This document shows positions 1 through 8,576 of a stretch of 60,846 nt of DNA, in pieces. The number at the start of each line of letters is the position of its first letter. Position 1 is the stretch's first letter. The position numbers and the translations under genes are program-made. Source of the DNA: Eubacterium sp. (lineage in GTDB: Bacteria; Bacillota; Clostridia; Lachnospirales; Lachnospiraceae). The notes beneath the pieces are model-generated. The model was not told the origin of the DNA. It made no database searches and saw only the letters and a list, made by a program, of their open reading frames with translations. The DNA lies in the NCBI GenBank assembly GCA_017477505.1, contig JAFUVQ010000017.1, positions 1-60,846 of the forward strand, given 5' to 3'.

Positions 1-1206
1 AATCATGGTTTCAAACATACATTTCACTTCATAATTGGTCAAAGCAAGTTGATATGTCGGTCTTCCGGCACTGGTAAACTCTGCACTAACAACCTTTAGA
101 TATCCTGATGCCAGAAGAAGACTCCATATTGCATTTCTGTTTTGTGATAACTGACTAAATACAATCTGTTCATCTATTTGGGTTTCGATTATTCCACCAT
201 TTAGAAGTCCTTCGAAATCCGTCTTTATATTCTTATCACTTTCTCTTATAAGTTTTCCTATCAGTCCATTCCCACTGGTATTCGCCCAGTAGGTATCGTA
301 CTTTCTCTTATCAAGATAGGATATGACTGACCAAGGGTTATATATATCTGATACAGTTCCAAATGTGAAGCCGTCATACCAGAACTTTACATTTTCCTTT
401 TCTATTTCAGGTATCCCCTGCTCATCCATAGCAGCAAAAACCTCGTCCTCCGTGAAGCCAAAAGATGTCGCATATTCGTCAGATGTGGTCGTAACTACAT
501 TCAGATTATTCAGATCTGAGAAGATAGACTCCTTGCTTACTCTGGTAATCCCGGTCATGATTCCGCGTTCCAGAGACGGGTTGGTCTTAAATGTATTATT
601 GAAAAGCGCACGTGTATATGCCACAAGTTCATCCCAGAAGCCATTTACATATGCCTCCTGCATAGGAGTGTCATATTCATCCAAGATGACGATACATTTT
701 TTCCCATAGTAACGATAAAGCCATTCGCATAGACGATTTAATGATAGTGCAGCTACAGAATCAGACATACTTCCTGAAATCTGACTATAGATTTCTTTAT
801 CTCTATCTGTAAATCTTTCATCACTAAGCAGCCATTCATATCTTCTGAACAAATCTGTAATCAGTTCATTAATTACATCCCTTGTTTTCTCATAGCTTGT
901 TTGTTTAACTCCGGCAAATGAAAGAAATATCACCGGATATTTTCCCTGAATCCGGCGGTACTTTTCATCCTTCCATATATCTAGCCCCTCGAAGAGATCA
1001 CCTCTTCCCTCGTACTTATTCGAGAAGAAGCATTCAAGCATATTCATGTTGAGAGTCTTGCCAAACCTGCGAGGACGGGTAATGAGGGTGACAGAGTCAC
1101 CGGATTCCCACCATTCCTTGATAAATGAAGTTTTATCAACATAGAAGTATTTATTCTCTATCAGATTACTAAAGCTCTGAACTCCTATCGCAACTGTTTT
1201 TGCCAT
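1..1206 (-). CDS. AAA-ATPase-like / PD-(D/E)XK nuclease family protein (partial, C-terminus off the window)
   Basis: The frame is open from the ATG at 1206 to the window edge (402 codons). The start follows a strong GGGAGGAG ribosome-binding site. Near residues 44-51 there is a P-loop-like RPRRFGKT, and around residue 174 a Walker B-like IVILDEYDTP. The fragment WYDGFTFG and, at the edge, LTNYEV are typical of the AAA-ATPase_like plus PDDEXK_9 (DUF1703) family. The nuclease part should follow beyond base 1 and is not visible. Members are common, often multi-copy genes of anaerobes with no settled function; links to mobile DNA or defence are only suspected. An extended -10 TGATATAAT lies upstream at 1243-1251. 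Family assignment is firm; the biological role is unknown. Confidence 0.85.
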   Translation of the reverse strand, partial: MAKTVAIGVQSFSNLIENKYFYVDKTSFIKEWWESGDSVTLITRPRRFGKTLNMNMLECFFSNKYEGRGDLFEGLDIWKDEKYRRIQGKYPVIFLSFAGVKQTSYEKTRDVINELITDLFRRYEWLLSDERFTDRDKEIYSQISGSMSDSVAALSLNRLCEWLYRYYGKKCIVILDEYDTPMQEAYVNGFWDELVAYTRALFNNTFKTNPSLERGIMTGITRVSKESIFSDLNNLNVVTTTSDEYATSFGFTEDEVFAAMDEQGIPEIEKENVKFWYDGFTFGTVSDIYNPWSVISYLDKRKYDTYWANTSGNGLIGKLIRESDKNIKTDFEGLLNGGIIETQIDEQIVFSQLSQNRNAIWSLLLASGYLKVVSAEFTSAGRPTYQLALTNYEVKCMFETMI

Positions 1207-1242
1207 TTACTATCTCCTCCCAAGAGTAGTTTGCACAACTAT

Positions 1243-1251
1243 ATTATATCA
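1243..1251 (-). promoter_or_regulatory. Extended -10 promoter element of the AAA-ATPase gene
   Basis: On the minus strand the sequence reads TGATATAAT, a perfect extended -10 (TG, one base, TATAAT), 37 bases upstream of the ATG. No good -35 hexamer is seen, which suits an extended -10 promoter. Confidence 0.5.
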
Positions 1252-1264
1252 AAATAAGGATACC

Positions 1265-1285
1265 GGGGACAGTCCCCAATGTCCC
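1265..1285. repeat. Short inverted repeat GGGGACAGTCCCC next to the lipoprotein stop
   Basis: GGGGAC, one base, GTCCCC forms a perfect dyad at 1265-1277. A nested alternative pairs GGGACA (1266-1271) with TGTCCC (1280-1285). It sits two bases beyond the stop codon of the lipoprotein gene, so it could act as a weak transcription stop, but no T-run follows directly. Confidence 0.45.
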
Positions 1286-1286
1286 A

Positions 1287-3356
1287 TTATTCCCCATATT
1301 CGAATGATTCCAGGAATGCTGTAAGTACTTTATCGCATTCATCCTTACAACTGACTGAATACTCAAATTCTATCTGAACATAGCGGTCATTAAAGAACCT
1401 TGTTTTTCTATATACAACTGTATTGCCTGAATTAAGATATCCCGATACTACGTATACATCATCTTTTCTGAATTCATATACAAGTTCATTTCCGTTACCA
1501 GTACTCAGATAATCTTTATAACTCTGAAACTCCTCATCGATAGTCATGGGAATATTACTCTGCATAGTATCGGTAATAAAAATCTTCATATGCAGAGCAG
1601 GATTCTGGAATGAATATACATAGTTAACTGCTGACTCCGAAGGAGATATATTCTCAAATCCTGACGGTATGACAAATGATGAGCCATGTACTGTTTCAAA
1701 CCGTCCTGAGGCATTATTCGCTTCATTTGTATCATCCTGAACATCCACATCCGATGATAAACTCTGCTTATAAAGCGTCCAGTAATTCTGACCATCTATT
1801 GTTTCATATCCCATGACAGCATAGAGTGTATATTCTGTTTCATCGCCATAATATGTGTATTCATCAAAGGTGATATAATAATACTGGCCATCATACTCTG
1901 CCTTAGTTATTCTTCCGCCATACTCTCCGCCAAATACCATAGGGAAATAATAATATTCTTTTCCATCATCACCCTTATCCTTGTATGCGGCCTGCTTCTG
2001 CTCTAAGGCATCTAATCTGGCAGATAACTTGCCAAGATCTGCATGAGCGATGTTTTTTGCCATCCATTCTACTTTATCAGCATCACATTTATAATATCCG
2101 TATCTTTCGCCATTCTCAGGAGGCCACCAGCCTCTCGGATCGGTCATATCTTCAAAGTATTTACACCATCCGCCATCAGTTGATTGGGAGTTTAATGAAT
2201 GCCAGTCACCCGGAATTGTAATAGTTCCGAAGCAATGTAATATGGAATCTAAAATATCTTCTCCATAATATGAATCAAACTCACCTGTTTCAGAATCATA
2301 CTTCTTGATCTGACTGGAGTTATCAAGGAATTCCTGAAGTGCTTCCTTATCCGGTAAGGTATCAACCGGAACATCCTGCTTAGTACCTGTAGTTTCAAGT
2401 CCCAGTGCAGTTTTGAGGAATACTATAGCATCATAGACTGTGTAGCTTTGTTCAGAGAGAGTCTGAACATTACGCAGCTTGTCGGAAGAAACTGAAGGAG
2501 GTTCAGGATCTGTCCCTCTATATGATGATATATCATCATAACTTGTCATCAATACAGTATTATAAGAAGCCAGCATTTCATCCGTTTTTTTCCTGAAATC
2601 ATCATAGTTAACGCTGGCATCTGAAATGCTGTATTCAGCAGGATCAACATAATCCAGATGAGCCAGAGCAGCCGAACTATTGATGACAGGCTTATAACTG
2701 CCATCATCGTCAATAGTACAAAGCTTCTCATAGAAAGAAAAGCCATCTTCTCCCGTTTCATTATGATAAAATGTATATAGGATCAGTCCTTTTCCGGCAT
2801 CATTCTTAAATATACGATTAATCGGAAAACCTGGATATACTCCGCCAAGCATAGCCCAAAGCTTACCTTCGCCTTCGTCCGAGCCATTAATATCCCAGTT
2901 TTCTATCTTTCCTGTATCAGGATTATAACTCCAGACAAAAACATCAGCATTCCAGGCTGTAGGGTTATTGTTCTCATCTGTAAATGTGATTTTAGAACGT
3001 TTTACTGCAACCATCTCCGGAACTCCGTCGCCCCAAAAATCTCCGATAGCTACAGTCTTATGTCTTATATCCTGCGAGCCTTCACTGAGCGGATATCCCG
3101 ATACAACTACAGAATAATCCTCATAGTTATCCTCTAGTTCTGCAAGGTATGCTTTATATGCTGCAGTAGTGTTTTCAGAAACAGCTTCGCTGTTTTCATT
3201 TCCATCTTTATCTTCTGAAACAGCTTCAGTAGTATCCTGCTGTATCTCAGTAACTGCCTCAAAGCCATTATCAGCTGATTCCTTACCACAGCCGGACAGA
3301 CCTATTACTGCTGATATAATCAACGTCAGCGCCAGAATTTTTTTACTTTTCTTCAT
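1287..3356 (-). CDS. Secreted lipoprotein of unknown function
   Basis: About 689 residues with a classic lipoprotein signal: KKSKK, a hydrophobic stretch, then the lipobox LSGC at about residues 20-23 of this start, followed by an acidic serine/glutamate-rich linker. The rest has no motif I recognise. It contains aromatic-rich blocks (for example GEDILDSILHCFGTI) and a C-terminal part beginning near SSFVIPSGFENISPSES that could be a separate beta-rich domain. An in-frame ATG three codons upstream is also possible, but it lies one base from the GAGGA site; the chosen ATG has better spacing. Its start overlaps the end of the upstream acyltransferase gene by about 14 bp, so the two are probably translationally coupled. 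Expected outside the membrane, lipid-anchored. Confidence 0.8.
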   Translation of the reverse strand: MKKSKKILALTLIISAVIGLSGCGKESADNGFEAVTEIQQDTTEAVSEDKDGNENSEAVSENTTAAYKAYLAELEDNYEDYSVVVSGYPLSEGSQDIRHKTVAIGDFWGDGVPEMVAVKRSKITFTDENNNPTAWNADVFVWSYNPDTGKIENWDINGSDEGEGKLWAMLGGVYPGFPINRIFKNDAGKGLILYTFYHNETGEDGFSFYEKLCTIDDDGSYKPVINSSAALAHLDYVDPAEYSISDASVNYDDFRKKTDEMLASYNTVLMTSYDDISSYRGTDPEPPSVSSDKLRNVQTLSEQSYTVYDAIVFLKTALGLETTGTKQDVPVDTLPDKEALQEFLDNSSQIKKYDSETGEFDSYYGEDILDSILHCFGTITIPGDWHSLNSQSTDGGWCKYFEDMTDPRGWWPPENGERYGYYKCDADKVEWMAKNIAHADLGKLSARLDALEQKQAAYKDKGDDGKEYYYFPMVFGGEYGGRITKAEYDGQYYYITFDEYTYYGDETEYTLYAVMGYETIDGQNYWTLYKQSLSSDVDVQDDTNEANNASGRFETVHGSSFVIPSGFENISPSESAVNYVYSFQNPALHMKIFITDTMQSNIPMTIDEEFQSYKDYLSTGNGNELVYEFRKDDVYVVSGYLNSGNTVVYRKTRFFNDRYVQIEFEYSVSCKDECDKVLTAFLESFEYGE

Positions 3357-4452
3357 ATCTGTCATTTCCTCTTTTTTTAATTAATACGCCAAGTTTATTC
3401 ATGAAATATGCGGGAACAAGTGTAAAGAACAAAACTGCAGTCACGTATAAAAATACATTTTCAATATATAGAAACGGCTCTGCTCCAGACTTGATGAATT
3501 CAAAGCTGAACAGTTCGACAAAGAACGGATGTATCACATATATCTCAAGTGTCATTGCCCCAAGTATGCTGAGCAGTTTGTTGCCGATTTTTATCTTCAT
3601 ACTGATCATGATAACGATCATAACAATTGCATATGCCGAAATCATCTGCCCGATGAGATAAACTGTATCATTGTAACCCAGTTTGAACAGGCCGAGTATT
3701 TCAGAATTGTATTTGTAAAGTGCATAGCTTATAGCAAAAATAATAAGCATTACCGACAGTCGTAATAGGTATTTCTTTTTAAATGAATCGATTCTTTTTC
3801 CCTGATTCTTTGCAAAAACTATACCTACTCCAAAAAGATGTATAGTGTTATACCACCAAGAACCGGGTGAAAAGATCATAGCCAGTATTATATACAACAC
3901 CAAGCCGGTCCAGAGAACTATAAACGATGCCTTCTCATTTTTAATCAGCTTGAAACATATGAAGAATACCAGATATGCATATATGAGTGCATAGATGAAC
4001 CACAGATGTGTACATACATTAATCCATACCGGCTTATCTACATTTATTCCTCTCGCGCGTTCAGTAATAAAACATACCAGCCACATGAAAACGGTTGGTA
4101 CTATAATACGAAGAATTCTTCTTGAAAAAAAGCCTTTAAAGAACTCAGGTTTTTTCTTCATGCTGATATACATTCCGTACCCTGAACAGAAGAAAAACAG
4201 AGCCACGCATAAGTATCCTATACTTACAAAAAAATCCAGCCCGTGATGAATCTGCTCGGCCGGCAGCCAATTGGCAGATGTCTTATGAGAGCAATGATGA
4301 AAGATTATGACAATCTCTGCAAATCCAAGCAAAGCCTTTGTCTGATCAAGAGAAAGAGCATCCTCATTCCATTCTCCCCTCTTCATCATCTTAGCTCCCC
4401 ACACGAGCATCACTGCCAATATCAAATAGTAGATATAAACAAACTTATCCAT
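3343..4452 (-). CDS. Acyltransferase 3 family integral membrane protein
   Basis: About 369 residues with roughly ten hydrophobic segments. The N-terminal region carries the family histidine block IIFHHCSHK, then a long membrane-spanning core with GYGMYISMKKKPEFFKGFF and RRILRIIVPT. This matches the acyltransferase 3 (OafA/NodX/WecH) family, which moves O-acetyl or other acyl groups onto exported sugars or envelope glycans. The substrate cannot be told from sequence. The ATG at 4452 has no clear ribosome-binding site. A TTG at 4470 in the same frame overlaps the stop of the Cache-domain remnant as TTGA, so translation may depend on coupling. The 3' end overlaps the following lipoprotein gene. 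Confidence 0.82.
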   Translation of the reverse strand: MDKFVYIYYLILAVMLVWGAKMMKRGEWNEDALSLDQTKALLGFAEIVIIFHHCSHKTSANWLPAEQIHHGLDFFVSIGYLCVALFFFCSGYGMYISMKKKPEFFKGFFSRRILRIIVPTVFMWLVCFITERARGINVDKPVWINVCTHLWFIYALIYAYLVFFICFKLIKNEKASFIVLWTGLVLYIILAMIFSPGSWWYNTIHLFGVGIVFAKNQGKRIDSFKKKYLLRLSVMLIIFAISYALYKYNSEILGLFKLGYNDTVYLIGQMISAYAIVMIVIMISMKIKIGNKLLSILGAMTLEIYVIHPFFVELFSFEFIKSGAEPFLYIENVFLYVTAVLFFTLVPAYFMNKLGVLIKKRGNDRYEEK

Positions 4453-4466
4453 AAGGCATAATAAAA

Positions 4467-4682
4467 TCAATCAGTATACATAGATATTTTTTCAATTATT
4501 TCCTGAATCGGTTTAAGACTGACATCCAGTGCGATTACACTCTCACCATCAGCAAGCATATCGGTAACTGTCATCATGACCTCACCGGTCTGCATGTCAA
4601 CATATGGCTCTACAAATGTAATCTCATCATCGGACTCCATAGTATCTATATACCATGGGCGTTCTGTAGCAACATAATCCGT
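4467..4682 (-). pseudogene. Remnant of a dCache sensor domain (both ends missing)
   Basis: Read on the minus strand, this frame gives DYVATERPWYIDTM, then EPYVDMQTGEVMMTVTD, then a C-terminal helix ending at a TGA at 4469. The RPWY and EPYVD.QTG signatures are those of the distal half of double Cache (dCache_1) extracellular sensing domains of chemoreceptors and diguanylate cyclases. There is no signal peptide, membrane segment or output domain. Upstream, the frame runs into a stop within the GNAT sequence. I read this as the middle of a lost sensor gene joined to a truncated GNAT gene. The frame and motif are seen directly; the history is inferred. Confidence 0.7.
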
Positions 4683-4987
4683 GCGATACCTTTATTCTGC
4701 ATTTCAGGAATCACCGCCAGTCTGGACAGTTCACCTTCCGGAGCCAGTTTATCGTCCCAGCAATGAAGTCCATCCACTTCCTCTTCCTCATCAATTGAAA
4801 TAGCTGCACATATGCTTCCATTCATTTTCATAACGAATAATGCATCACGGGAAAGATCGTCATTGATCGTTTCATCAGACGGATAATCCTCAGTCCAGGG
4901 ACAGAACTCCCTGCCCACCTGAGTTTTATATAACTTCAGGATTTCATCTCTGTCATTTTCAGATGCCATAATAATATCATATTCCAT
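4646..4987 (-). pseudogene. GNAT N-acetyltransferase, truncated after motif A
   Basis: The 113-residue frame starts at an ATG behind AAGGAG and begins MEYDIIMASENDRDEI, a typical GNAT N-terminus. It continues through the central strands to LSRLAVIPEMQNKGIARIML, which is the acetyl-CoA-binding motif A (Q..G.A). It then stops after only nine more residues. A normal GNAT has another 40-50 residues (motif B). In another frame the DNA immediately continues as a Cache-domain fragment, so a deletion or recombination probably joined two unrelated genes here. It may still be translated but is unlikely to be a working enzyme. Confidence 0.7.
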
Positions 4988-5010
4988 ATAAAAATACACT
5001 CCTTAAAAAT

Positions 5011-5036
5011 GAGGAGTGCATAAAATCGCACTCCTC
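5011..5036 (-). terminator. Terminator after the NPCBM-repeat SLH gene
   Basis: GAGGAGTGC (5011-5019) pairs with GCACTCCTC (5028-5036) across an eight-base loop. On the minus strand it is followed by ATTTTTAA. The downstream arm can alternatively pair with the GNAT ribosome-binding site (see findings). Confidence 0.8.
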
Positions 5037-5060
5037 ACTTTAGTTTAGTAAATGAGTATT

Positions 5061-7883
5061 TTATCTCACGGATACACTTCCCAATGCATAACTTCCGCTG
5101 CCATTTGAAGTAGTCATTTCTATTCTCAACAATGAAGTAGATGAAACAGGCAATGTGAACTGTCTTACTGCCATAGTTGAAGTAAGATCTATCGTAGTAT
5201 ATAGTTCATTATCACGATAAATATAAAGTGTTGCGGCACTTCCCGGTTTATCATCTACATGACCTATAGTAAATGTAATCTGACTGAGTCTTTCAACATT
5301 AAAGCTAGCACAGCAATTATTGGTGTAGTATCCATTGAACAGAACTCCATCATAATACGTCTGACCATTCATATTATATGAATTAATTCGGTCATCGTTA
5401 GTTCTGATTTCAGTTCCTTCTCTTGAGAATGACTGAGTAAGGAAAGAATTTGTATCGCTGTATTCAGGAACTAAACATGCCTTTGACGTAGTAGAGTCCA
5501 AAGAGATTCCTGCTATTCCATATGAACCGCTACCATTGGATGTACTCAAACTGAATCTCACAGTACTGCTTGACGATACATCAACTGTAACCGGAAGAAG
5601 GCTCATATGCCATCTCAAATCATATCTGTCATATAGTTTATCATCTAGATATACAATAAGTGTCGCATCAGATCGGGAAGCGTTATCAACATGACCTAAT
5701 ACAAATGATAATCTGTTGACATTTTCAACATTGAAGCAAGCTTTACAGTTATTTGTATAATAACCGTTCAATATAAATCCATTATAGTAGGTTCTGCCAT
5801 CCATGTTGAAAGCATTTGCAACATCATCACTTAATCTCACATCCTGATTACCGCATGTGAATGCACTGTTAAGGAATAAGTCAACATCACCATATACAGG
5901 AATTGTAAATTTCTTAGAAGTAAGATTATCAATTTTAAAATTAGCTATTCCATATACTCCACTACCATTTGATGTAGTTAAAGCAAACCTTATAACAGAT
6001 GCATTTGCTACATTGATTGTATATTCTGACAGATTCATTGTAGCCGTCAGGTTAAGTGTAAGTTCTGTTTTTTCATCAAGAAAGACTTTTAATGTGGAAT
6101 CAGATTCTGATCGGTCATCAACGTGTCCTACTGTAAATGAGACGGTATTATAGTTTTCTACATTCATACTAGTGGTACAATTATTTGTATAGTAACCATT
6201 AAGAATAATCCCATTATAATAAGTTCTGCCATTCATCCGGAATGCATTTCTCTTATCATCACTGGTTTTCTTTTCAATGCCTCCTGATGTAAAACCACTA
6301 TTAATGAAATAATCAATGTCTTCATATTCTGGAACAACATATTTTTTTGATGTGTTTGAATCAACCTTAAAATCAGCTATTCCATATACTCCGCTACCAT
6401 TTGATGTTGTCATACGGAAACGTACAACTGAAACATCTGTCACATCGAGAGTCATATTAACAAGTGGCATATGACTGGACAATACTATAGAATCATTATA
6501 TTTATTATCGTAATAAATCTCTATTTCTGAATTACTCTCTGCGCTATCATCAACATGTCCTACAGTAAATGAAAGTGTATTGACATTTTCAACATTAAAA
6601 CTTGCATCACAATCATTCGTATAGTAGCCACTAAAAATCATACCATTATAGTATGTTCTTCCATTCATCTTAAATGCATTACGCTTATCATCGCTTAAAC
6701 GTTTTTCCGAACTATGTGCAGTAAAATTGAGTGATAAGAATTCATCAACACTGTCATATTCCGGTATAGAATATGTTTTAGGAAGTATTGAATCAACTTT
6801 GAAATCTGTAAGTCCATAAACACCACTTCCATTACTTGTTGTAAGCGAAAATCGAACAACTGAAGAACCAGAAACATCAAGCGTTACATTTTGAAGTTTC
6901 ATATGTTGTTTTAACTCATATGAATCATAGAATTTGTCATCAAGATAAATCTCAATTTCAGCATTACTTCCTGCTCTGTCATCAACATGTCCCATGGTAA
7001 ATGAAATCTTATTTATGTCCTGCACATTGAAGCTGGCAGTACAGTTATTAGTATAATAACCACTAAAAACGAGGCCGTCATAATATGTCCTGCCATTCAT
7101 ATTAAGAATACCACTAGTGATTATTTCAACGTTACTGGTATTATAAGCAGTCTTCAGGAAGCTCGTTGAATACTTCACTACTCTAACTGCATTGTTCTGT
7201 ATTCCTCTGGTAAGGAATGCAGCGCACTGATCTCTTCTTGCAGGGCTGTTTGGCTTCAGCTTACTATTGCTAACACTTCCTACTCCTGAGAGGATGCCAC
7301 GACTGATAGCCCAGCTGAGTGCTTCGTGAGCACCGTTTGCGATTTCATTATAATCTTTATAAGCAGTCAGGTTCACTGATACTTTGATGGAAGTATCTAT
7401 ACCAAGATAATCTGCAAATCTTCTCAGCATCATGGCAAACTGCGATCTAGTTACGTTATTATCCGGTTTAAATGTATTTACGCCATTCTTTGAAAATCCG
7501 CTGATAATCCCAAAGCTGCTTGCCCATCTTACGGCTTTGTAGCATCCGAGTTCCTTTGGAACATCACTGAAGTTTAAAGCCATCTTTTCATTTGCGCCCG
7601 GTTCTCCTGCCATTTTATAAAGCATGATAGCATACTGTGCACGTGTTACATTCTTTGCAGGCTTGAAGTTAACTCTTCCCTGCGAATCACCTGTTGAGAA
7701 ACCGCTTACTATGCCGTTGGTGTAAGCATAGTATACTTCATTTGCAAGTGCGTCACTCCTTGATACATCAAGAAACGGCCAAGGATCATTAGCCTTAACA
7801 CTGAAGCTTGGAACCAGTGATACAAGAAGAGCTACGCATATTAAGATAGATGTTATCAAATGTAATCTCTTATTTGTTTTCAT
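5061..7883 (-). CDS. S-layer-anchored protein with three SLH domains and five NPCBM-like repeats
   Basis: 940 residues. A signal peptide (about 1-31, with SFSVKAND near the cleavage site) is followed by three SLH domains at roughly 33-90, 101-160 and 171-228, each with the pattern of conserved hydrophobics ending in RAQYAIMLYKMAG or a variant. The rest is five tandem repeats of about 137 residues from residue 255. Each repeat opens with NMNGRTYYDG, continues with YYTNNC.ASFNVE, then the core SFT.GHVDD, an acidic strand such as EIEIYLDDK, and closes with TTSNGSGVYG. This resembles the NPCBM carbohydrate-binding fold, in which a strand ending VDD precedes the DGK-type strand; that match is inference. 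No catalytic domain is present, so it may be a cell-surface glycan binder or adhesin. Ribosome-binding site: GAGAGGAA. Confidence 0.85.
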   Translation of the reverse strand: MKTNKRLHLITSILICVALLVSLVPSFSVKANDPWPFLDVSRSDALANEVYYAYTNGIVSGFSTGDSQGRVNFKPAKNVTRAQYAIMLYKMAGEPGANEKMALNFSDVPKELGCYKAVRWASSFGIISGFSKNGVNTFKPDNNVTRSQFAMMLRRFADYLGIDTSIKVSVNLTAYKDYNEIANGAHEALSWAISRGILSGVGSVSNSKLKPNSPARRDQCAAFLTRGIQNNAVRVVKYSTSFLKTAYNTSNVEIITSGILNMNGRTYYDGLVFSGYYTNNCTASFNVQDINKISFTMGHVDDRAGSNAEIEIYLDDKFYDSYELKQHMKLQNVTLDVSGSSVVRFSLTTSNGSGVYGLTDFKVDSILPKTYSIPEYDSVDEFLSLNFTAHSSEKRLSDDKRNAFKMNGRTYYNGMIFSGYYTNDCDASFNVENVNTLSFTVGHVDDSAESNSEIEIYYDNKYNDSIVLSSHMPLVNMTLDVTDVSVVRFRMTTSNGSGVYGIADFKVDSNTSKKYVVPEYEDIDYFINSGFTSGGIEKKTSDDKRNAFRMNGRTYYNGIILNGYYTNNCTTSMNVENYNTVSFTVGHVDDRSESDSTLKVFLDEKTELTLNLTATMNLSEYTINVANASVIRFALTTSNGSGVYGIANFKIDNLTSKKFTIPVYGDVDLFLNSAFTCGNQDVRLSDDVANAFNMDGRTYYNGFILNGYYTNNCKACFNVENVNRLSFVLGHVDNASRSDATLIVYLDDKLYDRYDLRWHMSLLPVTVDVSSSSTVRFSLSTSNGSGSYGIAGISLDSTTSKACLVPEYSDTNSFLTQSFSREGTEIRTNDDRINSYNMNGQTYYDGVLFNGYYTNNCCASFNVERLSQITFTIGHVDDKPGSAATLYIYRDNELYTTIDLTSTMAVRQFTLPVSSTSLLRIEMTTSNGSGSYALGSVSVR

Positions 7884-7906
7884 TACTTTTTCCTCTCTCT
7901 ATAATG

Positions 7907-7924
7907 CATGTTACATGCAACATG
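7907..7924. repeat. Imperfect palindrome upstream of the NPCBM-repeat SLH gene
   Basis: CATGTTACATGCAACATG is an 18-base near-palindrome (two wobble positions) 23 bases before the start codon. It could be an operator or a leader hairpin; nothing else supports either role. Confidence 0.4.
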
Positions 7925-7970
7925 TACCGCTACTTCGCCAGATGCGAAGCATCCTGCTCATACTGTTACA

Positions 7971-8008
7971 TAAAAACGGCCACCATACAGCTAAGTATGG
8001 CAGCCGTA
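7971..8008 (-). terminator. Terminator of mscL
   Basis: The arms ACGGC.CCATAC and GTATGG.AGCCGT pair around a short loop (AGCTAA). On the minus strand the stem is followed by TTTTTA. Confidence 0.85.
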
Positions 8009-8015
8009 ACGGATA

Positions 8016-8432
8016 TTATTCTTTAATATCTGATGTACAATGTGGGCATTTTATAGCCTTGATGTCGATATCACTCTGGCAGAAAGGACACTTCTTTGTA
8101 AGTGGAGCTGCCTCTTCTTCCTTCTTCTTACCAAGTGTCATAAGCTTGTTCATAGCCTTGATCATAAGGAAAAGAATCAACGCAACTATAAGGAAATTAA
8201 CTACTGATGAAACAAAATTACCCCAAAGTATTGCATTGCCTTCCGGTCCCGGAAGCGGAATCTTGCCTCCAAACTCTGTACCGCCGAAAATACTGATAAG
8301 CGGTGTGATGAAATCGTCAGTAAATGCAGTTACTATTGCAGTAAATGCTCCACCGATGATAACACCGATTGCCATGTCCATTACGTTGCCTTTAAGAGCA
8401 AATTCTTTGAATTCTTTTAAAAAGCTCTTCAT
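8016..8432 (-). CDS. mscL: Large-conductance mechanosensitive channel MscL with C-terminal zinc ribbon
   Basis: 138 residues. The N-terminus FLKEFKEFALKGNVMDMAIG is the MscL amphipathic helix and first gating helix, followed by TM1, a periplasmic-type loop rich in glycine and proline, and TM2 (VNFLIVALILFLMIKAMNK). The channel releases solutes on osmotic downshock as a homopentamer in the membrane. Unusually, the last 27 residues carry CPFC and CPHC spaced like a small zinc ribbon instead of the usual plain helical bundle. A perfect ribosome-binding site (GGGAGG) precedes the ATG. It is a single-gene unit with its own terminator, between hydA and the SLH gene. Confidence 0.95.
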   Translation of the reverse strand: MKSFLKEFKEFALKGNVMDMAIGVIIGGAFTAIVTAFTDDFITPLISIFGGTEFGGKIPLPGPEGNAILWGNFVSSVVNFLIVALILFLMIKAMNKLMTLGKKKEEEAAPLTKKCPFCQSDIDIKAIKCPHCTSDIKE

Positions 8433-8576
8433 GAGTAACCTCCCTATACATATAATTTTTTGTTATGTATTTTAGATTTCGGTATACATAAAACCAATGC
8501 ATATTATATCATATCAGTTCAAAATGTTCCATAATTTTTACGCTGATTCACCTTGAAAATAGTAATTATTTCAAAT

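Noticed and set aside
7915-8475. Plus-strand frame of 186 codons over mscL
   Set aside because: It is the antisense of mscL, whose own motifs, start site and terminator are clear.
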